A stretch of DNA of 14,679 bases from Candidatus Heimdallarchaeota archaeon (GCA_016839985.1 JAEOTG010000243.1:1-14679); one strand, 5' to 3'; shown: positions 7,036 through 14,573, numbered from the stretch's first letter. Program-made: numbers and translations. The notes: a model not told the origin generated them from the sequence alone.

Positions 7036-8253
7036 ATGAGTTTCTCTATCTTTATTCCTACGATAGAGATTGGACCACCTTACGTAGGACCCATGGCTGG
7101 TCTTCGACGATACTCTTATTCTTTAGTTCAGTCATTAGTTAATCATGATATTGATATTCATATTGCAACGACCACAGAACTGCCTTCAAATGACAAGTTA
7201 TTAGATAGAGAAAATATTCATTTCTATAAGCTACCTCCACAAATATCTGCAAGGGGAGCTTATAGCACTCAAACGCACTTTTATGCTAAAAATCACAGAC
7301 GTTTTTCAAAACAAGCGTTAAATATTTTTCGGCAAATAAACAAAGAAAAGCAATTTTCATTAATTCATTCAACAGAAGCTTCAGGATATGCTTTCGCAAA
7401 AGCAAAAAGAAAAAAACAGATAGAAATTCCTTTAATCTTATCTGTTCATGGTGCAGTGACTACTGGAAATTTAAAATCTCGATTATTTGTGAAAAGACCC
7501 TATTCAAGAATTCTTCGAAGAACAGTTGGTCATTGTAATGTTATAGTCACTAATACTCCTTCACTTTTGTATAAAATCAAACGTCTAACCAAAAAAATCA
7601 AAGAAAGAGTAGAAATTGTTCCACATTCTGTGAATTGCAAAAAATTCTCTCAGATACCAAAGCTTGAGGATGTTGAAGATTTTAGAGATAAATATGATCT
7701 AAATCTAGGGAAAGCAACTATATTATTGCAAGGACCATTTATATCTCGAAAAACGCAACATGAAGTAATAGAATTCTTTCCAAGTATAATGCGAGAATTC
7801 CCAAATGTTCTTTTTCTAATAATGGGTGAAGGACCTTTATTGCAGAATATAAAAGAAAATGTGGTAAACCTACAAATTGAGGATTCAGTTAGAATTACTG
7901 GTTATATCAATGATGATGAACTTCTAATTGCATATCATATTAGCGATGTGCTTTTGTATCCTGCCAAAGAAGGAAGTTTCGGTACTCCTTTAATTGAAGC
8001 AATGGCTTCAGGTTTGCCTGTAGTAGCTGTTGATAAACCTCCAATGAATGAGATGTTACCTCCAGATTGTGGTTGGCTTTATCCTCAGAATGATATGGCA
8101 AAAATAGTAGATATAGTAAATGAGCTTATTAGTAACAAAGAGGCTAGTCAGCAAATTATTTTTGAAACTCAAAAGTACGCTTTGAAAAATTATGATTATC
8201 AAATTGTTGGTAAGAAATTAATGAAAATTTACAAAGATATTTTGGAAATTTAA
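7036..8253 (+). CDS. GT4-type family 1 glycosyltransferase
   Basis: This is a 405-residue GT-B enzyme that moves a sugar from a nucleotide-sugar to an acceptor, probably at the inner face of the membrane. The N-terminal domain has the glycine-rich GPPYVGPMAGLRRYSYSL (13-30), HSTEASGYAFAKAK (111-124) and SVHGA (136-140). The linker IVPHSVNCKKF (194-204) is typical of the family. The C-terminal donor domain has GPFISRKTQHEVIEF (233-247), GEGPLL (264-269), RITGYI (286-291) and YPAKEGSFGTPLIEAMASGLPVVA (read in pieces at 308-331). The two acidic residues of the usual EX7E motif are Glu312 and Glu321, one residue further apart than usual. There is no membrane segment. Likely roles are surface glycan, glycolipid or N-glycan synthesis; the acceptor cannot be told. 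It stands alone between a divergent gene and a gene with its own promoter. Confidence 0.9.
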   Translation: MSFSIFIPTIEIGPPYVGPMAGLRRYSYSLVQSLVNHDIDIHIATTTELPSNDKLLDRENIHFYKLPPQISARGAYSTQTHFYAKNHRRFSKQALNIFRQINKEKQFSLIHSTEASGYAFAKAKRKKQIEIPLILSVHGAVTTGNLKSRLFVKRPYSRILRRTVGHCNVIVTNTPSLLYKIKRLTKKIKERVEIVPHSVNCKKFSQIPKLEDVEDFRDKYDLNLGKATILLQGPFISRKTQHEVIEFFPSIMREFPNVLFLIMGEGPLLQNIKENVVNLQIEDSVRITGYINDDELLIAYHISDVLLYPAKEGSFGTPLIEAMASGLPVVAVDKPPMNEMLPPDCGWLYPQNDMAKIVDIVNELISNKEASQQIIFETQKYALKNYDYQIVGKKLMKIYKDILEI

Positions 8254-8299
8254 ATGAGCTAAACATAGCTAAAACTTGCTCACAAATCTGATAACATAC

Positions 8300-8345
8300 T
8301 CTTAAATATATGAACGAATAATACTTTATTGAAAAAATAAGGTGG
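8300..8345 (+). promoter_or_regulatory. Promoter and ribosome site of the zinc-ribbon/RDD gene
   Basis: TTAAATATAT (8302-8311) is a good archaeal TATA box and predicts a start near 8331. AGGTGG (8340-8345) is a strong Shine-Dalgarno site seven bases before the ATG at 8353. This is a leadered message, unlike the metal ATPase gene. Just after the upstream stop, AGCTAAA occurs twice, ten bases apart (8257-8263 and 8267-8273), which is about one helical turn. Confidence 0.55.
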
Positions 8346-8352
8346 AAACACA

Positions 8353-8886
8353 ATGAGTAAGAAATTTTTCTGTCCAAATTGTGGTGCAGCAGCTGCACCA
8401 GAAGATAAGTTTTGTTTAAATTGTGGAACAAACTTGAAAGAAGGTGCAAAGGTTCCAGCTCCCCCAGCTCAACCTGCTACTCAACAAGTTCCTATTCAAC
8501 AAGCAGGACCATATGCACCAGCTCAAGCTATGCCTGCAACAGTCGGTGTACCTCGCGGTTCATATGTACAATTCAAAGCCCCAATTACCTCTAGATGCTT
8601 AGCTCTTTTAATTGATAATCTCATCTATAATTTCTGCCCTCCTTTATGGTGCTTTAGAGATGTAATACCTGAAAAAGGAAAATCATTTGGCAAATCAATG
8701 CTTAAACTTAAAGTTGTAGACTATGACACAGGTTTACCTATATCTGTTGGTCAATCTTGTATTCGTACTATATGTTTAGGGGTCTGTTTCGGATTTGATT
8801 ACATAGTACCATTTTTCAATGATGAAGGAAGAAGAATAGGAGATTATGTAGCTGGTACCATAGTCCTAGAAGACAGAGAGTACTAA
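8353..8886 (+). CDS. Zinc-ribbon and compact RDD-family membrane protein
   Basis: This 177-residue protein opens with a zinc ribbon, CPNC (7-10) and CLNC (21-24). A Pro/Gln/Ala-rich linker (about 35-68) follows, then an RDD-like domain. The domain shows SRCLALLIDNLI (80-91), FGKSMLKLKVVD (112-123), which is the usual G+..lglrVvd segment, and GRRIGDYVAGTIVL (159-172), which is the usual rr.l.D..agtvVv end. The part between the first helix and the G+ segment is only about 20 residues, whereas typical RDD domains hold a membrane helix there, so this is a reduced form. Both hydrophobic stretches are rich in Cys (Cys95, 100, 136, 141, 145). RDD proteins are poorly characterised; some have been linked to ion transport. 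It leads the plus-strand run 8353-13244. Family call good, function unknown. Confidence 0.75.
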   Translation: MSKKFFCPNCGAAAAPEDKFCLNCGTNLKEGAKVPAPPAQPATQQVPIQQAGPYAPAQAMPATVGVPRGSYVQFKAPITSRCLALLIDNLIYNFCPPLWCFRDVIPEKGKSFGKSMLKLKVVDYDTGLPISVGQSCIRTICLGVCFGFDYIVPFFNDEGRRIGDYVAGTIVLEDREY

Positions 8887-8890
8887 AAAA

Positions 8891-8906
8891 CTCTTCTTCT
8901 TTTTTT
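8891..8906 (+). terminator. Pyrimidine/T tract after the RDD gene
   Basis: A pyrimidine stretch ending in seven T (8900-8906) follows the RDD stop at once and could end or weaken transcription. The TPR gene begins only 14 bases later without a clear TATA box, so read-through is likely and this may set relative expression. Confidence 0.35.
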
Positions 8907-8920
8907 ATGTAGATGACAAA

Positions 8921-10987
8921 ATGCCTCAAGACATAGTAAAGCAAATTCAAGAATTTTACAGGAAAGGTAATTATAAAGAGGTTTTGAGTCTAGTAAAAAC
9001 TAATTTAGTAAAAATCGATGATGTCAAAATTCGCAAGGAATTATTGTTATATTCTTCAAAATCTAATTATTCTCTTGGAAATAATGTTAAAGCTCACCAA
9101 GATATGCTTGTTGTTTTAGAAATGCTTCAAGAAAAAGAATTTTTACCAAAAGAAATAATCGAGATACAAACAGACTATGGAAAGATTCTTAGAAGGATGG
9201 GTAAGAAAGAGACAGCTTTACAAATTTATCTCAAGACTCTAGAAGAATATCAGGATCATATTGATACTAGGGCACACACTTCAATACTTCACAATTTAGC
9301 TAATATCTATCTGGAGTTAGGAAATTTCTCTGAAAGCGAAAACTATTTTCAGAAAATTTTAGAAATTGATAAATTAAACAACGATGAGAAAGGATTGGCT
9401 TTAACTTATTCTGGGTTAGCAAGCTTAAATTTCTATACCGGTAATCTTGAAAAAGCAATTGATTATTACACCAAAAGCTTAGCCTTAAGAGTGAAATTTA
9501 AGGATACATTGGGAATTGCAACGATTTCTCTGAACCTTGGTTCAATATATGCTAATCAAATCAACGAAAAAGAAGCAATTAAACATCTACAAGTAGCTGA
9601 AGAAGAGTTCCAGAAACTTGAACATTTCAAAGGTCTTTTTACAGTTAAAAACACCAGAGCTAGAATGTTCTATCTTCTAAAAAATTACAAAGAAGTCATA
9701 GAAAATCTAGAATACATAGAGAGAATAGATGAATCAGAATTTACACAATCACAATGTGAGTTAGTTAATTTACTCTCTGAATCCTTGATTCTTGAAAACC
9801 AACTAGATAGAGCAGAAAAAATTGTTAAAAAAGGATTAAAGAAGATTACAAGCTTTGATTTTTCCATATATACCGGACTTCATTCTATTTCAGGTAGGAT
9901 GAAACAATTACTTAGTCAGATAAAATTTAAACAAGGTTGTTTTGAAGACTCTCTTTCAATTCTAGATGAGCTAGAAAAAACATCAGATGAATTAGAAGAT
10001 GAGCAGAGTTTAATATCCATATATTTCTCAAAATCTAAGATCTACACAGAGCAGGGACACATCGATAACGCTTTACTATATACAAATAAAGCAAAAAGTA
10101 TAGCTGAAAAATATAAAGATGCATCTCTACCATTGTTGTTAGATAGACTTGTTGGTTTGAATTTATATTCGGGAAATTATGACACTAGCATTAAGATTCT
10201 AAACAAATTAGAGAAGTTATTAGGAATAAAAAATCCTTATAATATTCTGAAAAGATCTCTTGAAGTAATTATGCATAAGAAAATAGTTTCAAGATTCGAT
10301 GAAACTTTTTTTCAAATGAACAAAGAAAGTCAAATTTTGTATGCACAACAATATCTCATTAATCTTATTGCTAGAGATTCACTCTCTTTTACAAAATTAG
10401 TAGAAAAATATGAAGAAATTAAGATGAATTTAGATAACAACCACCAATATCTCTTTCCTTACTTCTTAATTACAATGATTCTTTCTACTATCGATGAAAA
10501 AGAAATTTCTGAATTAGAAATACAAAATCATCATACATATGAATTACCATCTCTTTATTCTCGTGTTTTATACAAACAAATATTACCTGAAGAGATTAGA
10601 AAAAAAATAGAAGAATTCAGAAAGAGAGAGAATTTTGAATTTAATGATGTGCTTATGATTTTAGATATATGTTATTTCAGTGTTATTTTTAACCTTCTTC
10701 CAATTGAAGTAATTTCTGAAATTGATTGGTCTATTTATTCTAAACAAAATGAAAGGAAAATCACTAAAACAAAGCAAGAAGCATACAAACAGATACTTGC
10801 TCGAAAATCGCTTGAAGGAATAAGTAAATTAGATTCTAAGAACTTGAATATGTTCCAAAGCATATTAAACATACTAACTTCCCAGCTTAAAATATATGAT
10901 GATTTTCAAGTTCTAAAGAATAAATTTATGATTGTAATAATATTAGAATTGATAATTAGAACTTTGGCATTAGTTGATGAAATATGA
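8921..10987 (+). CDS. TPR-repeat protein, 688 residues
   Basis: Soluble, probably cytoplasmic. TPR-like helix pairs can be seen at about 121-154 (HNLANIYLELGNFSESENYF), 158-191 (LASLNFYTGNLEKAIDYY), 197-236, 328-352, 367-398 (IYTEQGHIDNALLYTNKA) and 407-433. The pattern resembles long-repeat TPRs with 40-residue spacing (the Rapsyn/LGN-like kind), which bind peptides or partner proteins. The last 250 residues are helical, lack clear repeats, and end in a hydrophobic helix (about 667-684). There is no enzyme motif. The start ATG follows the RDD gene by 34 bases. The stop overlaps the next start as ATGA, so the product is probably made in step with the DUF2085-like membrane protein and may act with it. 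The exact partner is unknown. Confidence 0.8.
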   Translation: MPQDIVKQIQEFYRKGNYKEVLSLVKTNLVKIDDVKIRKELLLYSSKSNYSLGNNVKAHQDMLVVLEMLQEKEFLPKEIIEIQTDYGKILRRMGKKETALQIYLKTLEEYQDHIDTRAHTSILHNLANIYLELGNFSESENYFQKILEIDKLNNDEKGLALTYSGLASLNFYTGNLEKAIDYYTKSLALRVKFKDTLGIATISLNLGSIYANQINEKEAIKHLQVAEEEFQKLEHFKGLFTVKNTRARMFYLLKNYKEVIENLEYIERIDESEFTQSQCELVNLLSESLILENQLDRAEKIVKKGLKKITSFDFSIYTGLHSISGRMKQLLSQIKFKQGCFEDSLSILDELEKTSDELEDEQSLISIYFSKSKIYTEQGHIDNALLYTNKAKSIAEKYKDASLPLLLDRLVGLNLYSGNYDTSIKILNKLEKLLGIKNPYNILKRSLEVIMHKKIVSRFDETFFQMNKESQILYAQQYLINLIARDSLSFTKLVEKYEEIKMNLDNNHQYLFPYFLITMILSTIDEKEISELEIQNHHTYELPSLYSRVLYKQILPEEIRKKIEEFRKRENFEFNDVLMILDICYFSVIFNLLPIEVISEIDWSIYSKQNERKITKTKQEAYKQILARKSLEGISKLDSKNLNMFQSILNILTSQLKIYDDFQVLKNKFMIVIILELIIRTLALVDEI

Positions 10988-11583
10988 GTAAAAAAGAACA
11001 AAGAAGTAAACTAAAAAAACAAGAAAGATGGCTTGTTTATCCTTATCGTTTAGCTCATCATCCTTTATGCAGTAAGTTCGAAGATCATGTTTATAGGATT
11101 AAAGGTTACAAGGTTTGTCGAGGTTGTGTAAATCTATATAGTGGTTTTTTAGTAGGAATTGTTATTGTTCCAATGTTAGCAGTCTTTCTTAACATCAATT
11201 TCTGGATAGCTTTTGTTGCAACTAATGTTTTATTCCTTTTTACACCCTTGAGTGTATTTCTTCATCCTCCAAGAATAATAAAGGACCTTACTCGATTCTT
11301 ACTTGGGATAGCAATGGTTACTTGCCTTGCGACTATTATTATCAGTATAGTTGAGTTGACAAAAGGAATTAATGGATGGGCATTAGCTGTAATATTTATC
11401 ACAATAGCAATTTATGTTACTAGTAGAAGATATTTTACAAGACTAAGAGACAGAAGAAATGAACAGGTTTGTCGAAAATGTGAACAGTTCTATCACCCTA
11501 GATGTGAAGGATTAGTAAGTGGTATTGATAGAGCGATAGCACTAGAGAGTCATGAGAAAGGTGATGCATTTAGTGAGCAGTAA
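10984..11583 (+). CDS. DUF2085-like membrane protein with two Cys/His clusters
   Basis: This 199-residue protein has a basic N-terminus, then HHPLC (25-29) and CRGCVNLYSGFLVG (45-58). These match the DUF2085 pattern of a Cys/His pair, a CxxC and an aromatic-x-G at the start of a membrane helix. Four hydrophobic segments follow at about 51-70, 73-92, 104-125 and 131-147. The tail holds a second cluster, CRKC (163-166) and Cys174 after a His-Pro. With four helices, N- and C-termini lie on the same side, so both clusters could form one metal site in the cytoplasm. The start overlaps the stop of the TPR gene (ATGA), a sign of translational coupling. The function of DUF2085 is not known to me. The family call rests on the N-terminal pattern only. 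Confidence 0.6.
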   Translation: MSKKEQRSKLKKQERWLVYPYRLAHHPLCSKFEDHVYRIKGYKVCRGCVNLYSGFLVGIVIVPMLAVFLNINFWIAFVATNVLFLFTPLSVFLHPPRIIKDLTRFLLGIAMVTCLATIIISIVELTKGINGWALAVIFITIAIYVTSRRYFTRLRDRRNEQVCRKCEQFYHPRCEGLVSGIDRAIALESHEKGDAFSEQ

Positions 11584-11610
11584 ATTTTTAATCTCCATAG
11601 ATTTTCTATG

Positions 11611-11642
11611 TTAGTATAAGTTGATTATTAATTAGTATAAAA
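11611..11642 (+). promoter_or_regulatory. TATA box and direct repeat before the prenol kinase gene
   Basis: TTAGTATAA occurs twice, at 11611-11619 and 11632-11640, 21 bases apart (two helical turns). The second copy extends to TATAAAA (11636-11642), centred 25 bases before the ATG at 11664. This is the spacing for a leaderless message beginning at that ATG, rather than at the ATG at 11649. The first copy may be a second promoter or a regulator site. Confidence 0.45.
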
Positions 11643-11663
11643 CAGTAGATGGTAGATAATATC

Positions 11664-13244
11664 ATGAGTTACGAATTTCCTCCTACATTTACAACTTGGG
11701 ACTTTGTTGGTATAGGTGGTTTATTTGTGTTTGTTCTTTCTGTGCTAGTAATTGCAGAAGTCCTACGAAGAAAAGAGAAAGTATCAGGTAGTTCAACTAG
11801 GAAAATAGTTCATCTTTCAGTTGGTAATGTTGCTTTACTTTTTCCTTTTGTTTTTTCCAGCGTTTGGATAGCTTTAATCGGTCCTTTTTTCTTTATATTT
11901 TTTACATATTTTACTTGTCCAGGATCACCTATTAAGAAATTTAGATTAAAAGGTGTTGAAGAAGGTCACACTTATGGTACTGTGTTTTATGCATTATCAT
12001 TAACTGCACTTACAGCTATATTCTTTCGTCCCAATCCCTCAGATCAATTTAATGTCATCTTTTTAGGCTCCTTTATGCCTTTAGTATGGGGGGATGGAAT
12101 CAGCGCAGTTGTAGGTTCAAAATATGGGAATGACAAACCTTATACTATATTTGGTGGAACAAAAACTTTGCTTGGGAGTTGGGCAGCTGCTTTCGCAACT
12201 TTCGGTGCAGTATCCATTAGTTGTTTAATCCTGCAACAATCATTAGTTGTTTCAATCTACATTGGTCTTTTTACTGGATTCATTACAGCTATAATAGAAG
12301 CTATTACTCCAAAAGGATTTGACAACCTCGCTGTTCCAGCTGTAAATGCAGGAGCTTTAATTCTTCTATACAAGATTTTTCATTATGATATCTCAGAATT
12401 GAATACATTCCTTTCATTAAATGCAATAATTGCTGGTCTCTGTGTTGGTTTATTTCTAGCAGTTTTTGGAATTATCTTCAAAGCTCTGACATGGGATGGA
12501 GCTATAGCAGGATTCTATTTGGGTGTTATAATTCTAGGGTTAGGTTCTTGGACATGGGGATCTATGTATATTGCTTTCTTCTTGCTTGGAACTATCTTTA
12601 CGTTTATTGGGAGACGAAAGAAAAAAACAATTAGTCAAGAATTTGAAAAAGGAGAAACAGCTAGAGATAGCATTCAAGCTTTGGTTAATAGTATAATTCC
12701 TGTAATTTTATCATTTCTAATCGTTCTTATAAGAAATCCTATTTTAACAGTAATGGCAGCTGGTGCAATAGCTGTTAGTTTAGCGGACACTTTAGGTACA
12801 GAACTAGGTTCTCTTTCTAGGTTTAAACCAAGATTATCTACAAAGCCTTGGATACAGGTTGAACGAGGTACTCCAGGAGCAATTTCAACAGCTGGTGTTT
12901 TAGCATCAATACTAGGAGCAGTTATTATTGCAGGGATAGGTCTAGGTGTTGGTCAAATAGACAATTATGTAGTTCTTCCTTCTTCAATTTGGTTATTTAT
13001 CATTCCAGTTATAATAGGAGGAGTTGCAGGAGCTTATATTGATAGTATATCAGCATGTACCATACAAAAAATGAACAAATGCAGTGTGTGTGGAAAAATT
13101 ACGGAAAGAAAAGTTCATTGTAATGAGAAAACCGAATATCACTCTGGTAAGAAATGGATGAGAAATGATTTAGTAAACTTATTCAGCATAGTAATTGGAT
13201 CTTGTATTGCTTTAGTGGCTTTTCTCATTGGAACAATTATTTGA
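11664..13244 (+). CDS. Fused polyprenol kinase (COG0170, VTE5-like) and DUF92 prenyl-phosphate kinase (COG1836, VTE6-like)
   Basis: This 526-residue integral membrane protein has two catalytic halves. Residues 1-245 are a phytol/dolichol-kinase-like domain: RKIVHLSVGN (46-55), VWGDGISAVVGSKYG (141-155), GGTKTLLGSWA (164-174), and EAITPKGFDNLAVP (212-225). Residues 250-526 are a DUF92 domain: LTWDGAIAGF (275-284), RDSIQALVNS (334-343), SLADTLGTELG (372-382), VERGTPGAISTAG (399-411), DSISACTIQ (460-468), a Cys pair (473, 476) and NDLVN (501-505). Plant VTE5 makes phytyl phosphate from phytol, and VTE6 (DUF92) makes the diphosphate. By analogy this protein would turn geranylgeraniol or a related alcohol into its diphosphate for ether-lipid synthesis. 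Substrate and nucleotide are inferred. An in-frame ATG at 11649 would add five residues. Every expected motif is present in both halves, so both should be active. Confidence 0.85.
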   Translation: MSYEFPPTFTTWDFVGIGGLFVFVLSVLVIAEVLRRKEKVSGSSTRKIVHLSVGNVALLFPFVFSSVWIALIGPFFFIFFTYFTCPGSPIKKFRLKGVEEGHTYGTVFYALSLTALTAIFFRPNPSDQFNVIFLGSFMPLVWGDGISAVVGSKYGNDKPYTIFGGTKTLLGSWAAAFATFGAVSISCLILQQSLVVSIYIGLFTGFITAIIEAITPKGFDNLAVPAVNAGALILLYKIFHYDISELNTFLSLNAIIAGLCVGLFLAVFGIIFKALTWDGAIAGFYLGVIILGLGSWTWGSMYIAFFLLGTIFTFIGRRKKKTISQEFEKGETARDSIQALVNSIIPVILSFLIVLIRNPILTVMAAGAIAVSLADTLGTELGSLSRFKPRLSTKPWIQVERGTPGAISTAGVLASILGAVIIAGIGLGVGQIDNYVVLPSSIWLFIIPVIIGGVAGAYIDSISACTIQKMNKCSVCGKITERKVHCNEKTEYHSGKKWMRNDLVNLFSIVIGSCIALVAFLIGTII

Positions 13245-13254
13245 GATAATTGTT
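13232..13254. terminator. Hairpin spanning both convergent stop codons
   Basis: Nine-base perfect arms, AACAATTAT (13232-13240) and ATAATTGTT (13246-13254), flank TTGAG. The stop of the prenol kinase (13242-13244) lies in the loop. The last two bases of the right arm (13253-13254) belong to the pgk stop. Being symmetrical it can form in RNA from either strand and may act as a bidirectional 3'-end element. There is no long T-run on the plus side. Confidence 0.5.
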
Positions 13255-14512
13255 ATTTATCTGATAAGCATTCAACAGCAGGAAGCATAGCACCTTTCAT
13301 TACTTCTAAACTTGCACCCCCTCCAGTTGAAATGAATGCTATATCATCTTGAAAACCAAACTTCTCGAAAGCTGCTGCAGAATCTCCTCCACCTATTATT
13401 GTATAAGTTTTTTCTTTTATTAAATGTCTAGCAATCTCTTTTGTCCCTTTTTCAAATTCTTCCTTCTCGAATACTCCCATTGGACCATTCCAAATTACTG
13501 TTCCAGACTTACTTAATACTTTTTTATACATCTCTGTTGTTTCGAATCCTATATCAACACCTACATGGTTTTCTCGTATTTCTGTTATTGGAACTGTTTC
13601 GATATTTGAAGGATATTCTAATTCATCACAAACGATAACATCTCTTGGAAGATAGATTTTAGTATTATAATAATTTGATTCTTCCAAATAATGCTTAACA
13701 TTATCTAATTGAGATATGTCTTTTACTGATTTTCCAACTGAAAATCCTTTAGCAAGTAGGAAAGTATAAGCCATTCCTCCTCCAATTAAAATTGCGTCAG
13801 CTAGACCTAATAAATGTTTGACAACAATTGCTTTGTCTTCAACTTTCTTTCCTCCTAGAAGTACTGTTAGAGGTTTTACTGGTTTCTCGATGCATTGAGT
13901 AAGGAACTTTAATTCTTTCTCCATTAAGAAACCAAATCCTTTTTCCTTAAAGTATGAACAAACTCCATATGTTGAAGCATGTTTTCTGTGCGCTGTTGCA
14001 AAACCATCATTCACATATATATCAGCTAGGGAAGCCAATTTTCTGGCAAATTCTGGATCGTTTTGTTTCTCTTCTGGATGAAATCGGGGATTTTCTAACA
14101 CTAGAATTTCCCCTTTTCTGAGCTCAGATACTTGTTTCTCAACTTCTTTTCCTATGCAATCTTCAGCTTTATAGACATTTATGAAAGGTAAATATTCCTT
14201 TAATCTTTTATAAACTGGATCCATTTTCAATGATTCTACAATCTTCCCCTCAGGTCTACCAAGGTGAGAAATCAAAATAATTCTGCAGCTCTCATTCAGT
14301 AAGTAATGGATTGTTGGAAGAGTGTGCCTTATTCTTCGTGAATCTGTAATATATCCATATTTATCCAGTGGAACATTAAAATCTACTCGAACTAAAACTT
14401 TCTTATTTCTTAAATCCAGGTCAGTTATAGATTTTTTTTCTCTGAATTTCAACATAGTGGAGAGATCTCTCTGTAATTCTCTAGTCGTATCTTTTGGTCT
14501 AGATATTAGCAT
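13253..14512 (-). CDS. pgk: Phosphoglycerate kinase
   Basis: This cytosolic enzyme of glycolysis and gluconeogenesis moves a phosphate between 1,3-bisphosphoglycerate and ADP. With the ATG at 14512 it has 419 residues. Motifs: VRVDFNVPLD (41-50), ISHLGRPEG (81-89), LENPRFHPEEKQND (139-152), VNDGFATAHRKHAS (167-180), GGKKVEDK (220-227), WNGPMGVFE (341-349), GGGDSAAA (374-381) and STGGGASLE (395-403). The TAHR-KHAS and GGGASLE forms read closer to bacterial/eukaryotic PGK than to the usual archaeal type. Three starts are possible. The one at 14575 would translate through the promoter palindrome. The one at 14512 has GGTGAG six bases upstream and is chosen. The one at 14455 gives the classic length (about 400) without the 19-residue extension. 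A 12-base palindrome (GAGAGATCTCTC, 14460-14471) lies just before that last ATG. It is convergent with the prenol kinase gene, eight bases apart. Confidence 0.95.
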   Translation of the reverse strand: MLISRPKDTTRELQRDLSTMLKFREKKSITDLDLRNKKVLVRVDFNVPLDKYGYITDSRRIRHTLPTIHYLLNESCRIILISHLGRPEGKIVESLKMDPVYKRLKEYLPFINVYKAEDCIGKEVEKQVSELRKGEILVLENPRFHPEEKQNDPEFARKLASLADIYVNDGFATAHRKHASTYGVCSYFKEKGFGFLMEKELKFLTQCIEKPVKPLTVLLGGKKVEDKAIVVKHLLGLADAILIGGGMAYTFLLAKGFSVGKSVKDISQLDNVKHYLEESNYYNTKIYLPRDVIVCDELEYPSNIETVPITEIRENHVGVDIGFETTEMYKKVLSKSGTVIWNGPMGVFEKEEFEKGTKEIARHLIKEKTYTIIGGGDSAAAFEKFGFQDDIAFISTGGGASLEVMKGAMLPAVECLSDK

Positions 14513-14518
14513 TGTTTT

Positions 14519-14573
14519 CTCACCGAGTTGGTAAATACGTATTGCCAATACGTATCGCAACAACCTATAATAC
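14519..14573 (-). promoter_or_regulatory. pgk promoter with a large palindrome and ribosome site
   Basis: Read on the minus strand: GTATTATAGG (14573-14564) is a TATA-like element centred near 14569. A perfect inverted repeat (14535-14555) follows, with 10-base arms, ATACGTATTG and CAATACGTAT on the plus strand, around one central base. GGTGAG (14524-14519) comes next as ribosome site, six bases before the ATG. The expected transcription start, 25 bases from the TATA centre, falls near the palindrome's centre, a classic position for repression. Each arm contains ATACGTAT, itself a palindrome, so the site is also a 13-base direct repeat. Confidence 0.6.

Noticed and set aside
8257..8273. AGCTAAA repeated ten bases apart as a possible CRISPR-like or regulator repeat
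   Set aside because: Only two short copies; not an array. Noted with the RDD promoter but too weak to stand as its own feature.
8156..8449. Minus-strand open frame across the end of the glycosyltransferase and the RDD start
   Set aside because: It runs antisense through a promoter, a ribosome site and two well-supported genes.
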